Source: Pacificibacter marinus
GTDB taxonomy: Bacteria; Pseudomonadota; Alphaproteobacteria; Rhodobacterales; Rhodobacteraceae
Length of the DNA: 64,000 nucleotides
Reading direction: 5' to 3'
Assembly (NCBI RefSeq): GCF_018860505.1
Contig: NZ_JAHKPU010000030.1
Coordinates: forward strand, 124,001-188,000
The position numbers and the translations under genes are program-made. Positions 63,758-64,000 of the stretch are shown piece after piece. Below the pieces are notes generated by a model. That model was not told the DNA's origin, did not search any database, and saw nothing but the letters and a program-made list of their open reading frames with translations. Numbering within the stretch: position 1 is the stretch's first letter; each line of letters starts with the position of its first letter.

Positions 63758-63778
63758 TTGGTCATATAAATTGACCAA
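63758..63778. promoter_or_regulatory. Candidate operator upstream of a FadR-type regulator gene
   Basis: TTGGTCA-(7 bases)-TGACCAA is a perfect palindrome with TTGGTC arms like those of FadR/PdhR/LldR-family GntR operators. It lies 27 bases before the start of the partial GntR gene and just downstream of the terminator, so autoregulation is likely. It overlaps a T+A-rich stretch suitable for a -10 element. Confidence 0.6.
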
Positions 63779-63805
63779 TCATATCGATCAGTCGCCGGAG
63801 ACGTC

Positions 63806-64000
63806 ATGCCCTTTCAAAAAATCCAATCTGAAAAGCTGGCACAAAGTGTGGTCAAACAAATTGAATTGCTGATTTTGCGCGGCATTCTAAGGCCGGGGGA
63901 ACGACTTCCAGCAGAGCGCGATTTGGCCGAACGTTTAAACGTATCGCGTCCGTCATTGCGCGAAGCGATTGGTGACCTAAGTACCAAAGGCCTGTTGGAA
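63806..64000 (+). CDS. GntR-family regulator, FadR/PdhR type (5' part)
   Basis: The first 65 codons of a gene that runs off the window. The N-terminal winged helix is clear: IQSEKLAQSVVKQIELLILR, then LPAERDLAERLNVSRPSLRE and AIGDLSTKGLLE. The sequence resembles PdhR/LldR/GlcC-like members. The ATG at 63806 has GGAG at five bases. The effector domain is outside the window, so its ligand is unknown; the palindromic site upstream suggests a FadR-type repressor. It could regulate a downstream operon beyond 64000. Confidence 0.85.
   Translation, partial: MPFQKIQSEKLAQSVVKQIELLILRGILRPGERLPAERDLAERLNVSRPSLREAIGDLSTKGLLE

Noticed and set aside
1-64000. CRISPR arrays, tRNA or rRNA genes, insertion sequences, prophage genes
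   Set aside because: Read both strands for repeated spacers, cloverleaf-like stems and transposase or integrase motifs; none was found.

Overview
The window reads as a chromosomal segment of a marine alphaproteobacterium of the Rhodobacteraceae, probably the Roseobacter group. The signs are an imuA-imuB-dnaE2 mutasome cassette, nadA-nadB-nadC, glcDEF, an ALDH16-type double aldehyde dehydrogenase beside deoC, DUF1523, DUF5928 and DUF4159 proteins, and an hsp20 gene with an apparent ROSE RNA thermometer. No tRNA, rRNA, insertion sequence, integrase, prophage or CRISPR array was found. The identification rests on recognised protein families, not on a database search.

Layout. 1-4972: mutasome operon (imuA 3' end, imuB, dnaE2). 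4973-7323: a gene-poor gap, then an unrecognised exported protein and an unrecognised membrane protein. 7492-12025: gntR-tctCBA (tripartite tricarboxylate transporter), divergent from a metal-dependent amidohydrolase across a compact promoter with an inverted repeat. 12026-13408: sparse region holding a YrbL-like gene. 13409-17249: quinone-oxidoreductase-like enzyme, 2OG-Fe(II) oxygenase, and an SDR divergent from a LysR regulator. 17520-21000: nadABC. 21248-23516: AbrB-type membrane protein, aroQ and a FadR-type GntR regulator. 23544-30697: a surface-glycan-like cluster of an alpha/beta-hydrolase-like protein, a sulfotransferase, three glycosyltransferase genes and a degenerate sulfotransferase-like gene. 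30754-35485: rpe, deoC, ALDH16 and a DUF1801 protein. 35517-38243: three small membrane proteins and an aminotransferase. 38244-40012: a gene remnant, hsp20 with heat-shock promoter and thermometer, and a trypsin-like protease. 40068-43932: glcDEF, divergent from a DUF599 gene. 44772-51491: a translationally coupled MoxR/DUF58/DUF4159/GATase-like operon. 51604-56563: DUF1285, a second sulfotransferase divergent from a DUF5928 glycosyltransferase, a HIT protein, an ABC ATPase and a zinc-finger protein. 56764-64000: polA, a PagL-like protein, adenosine kinase, nth, an AraC-MGMT repair protein, an OmpA-like lipoprotein and the start of a GntR regulator.

How it fits together. Most is core metabolism (NAD synthesis, glycolate oxidation, pentose and deoxyribose metabolism) and DNA repair (ImuB/DnaE2, PolA, Nth, MGMT). 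The accessory material is the two sulfotransferase/glycosyltransferase groups, the TTT uptake locus with its hydrolase, and the orphan proteins near 5.6-7.3 kb. The observations most worth a second look are the ROSE-like thermometer, the 742-residue glycosyltransferase with an apparently inactive N-terminal copy of the domain, and the sulfotransferase/glycosyltransferase neighbourhood. I saw no clear anti-phage or otherwise wholly new system.
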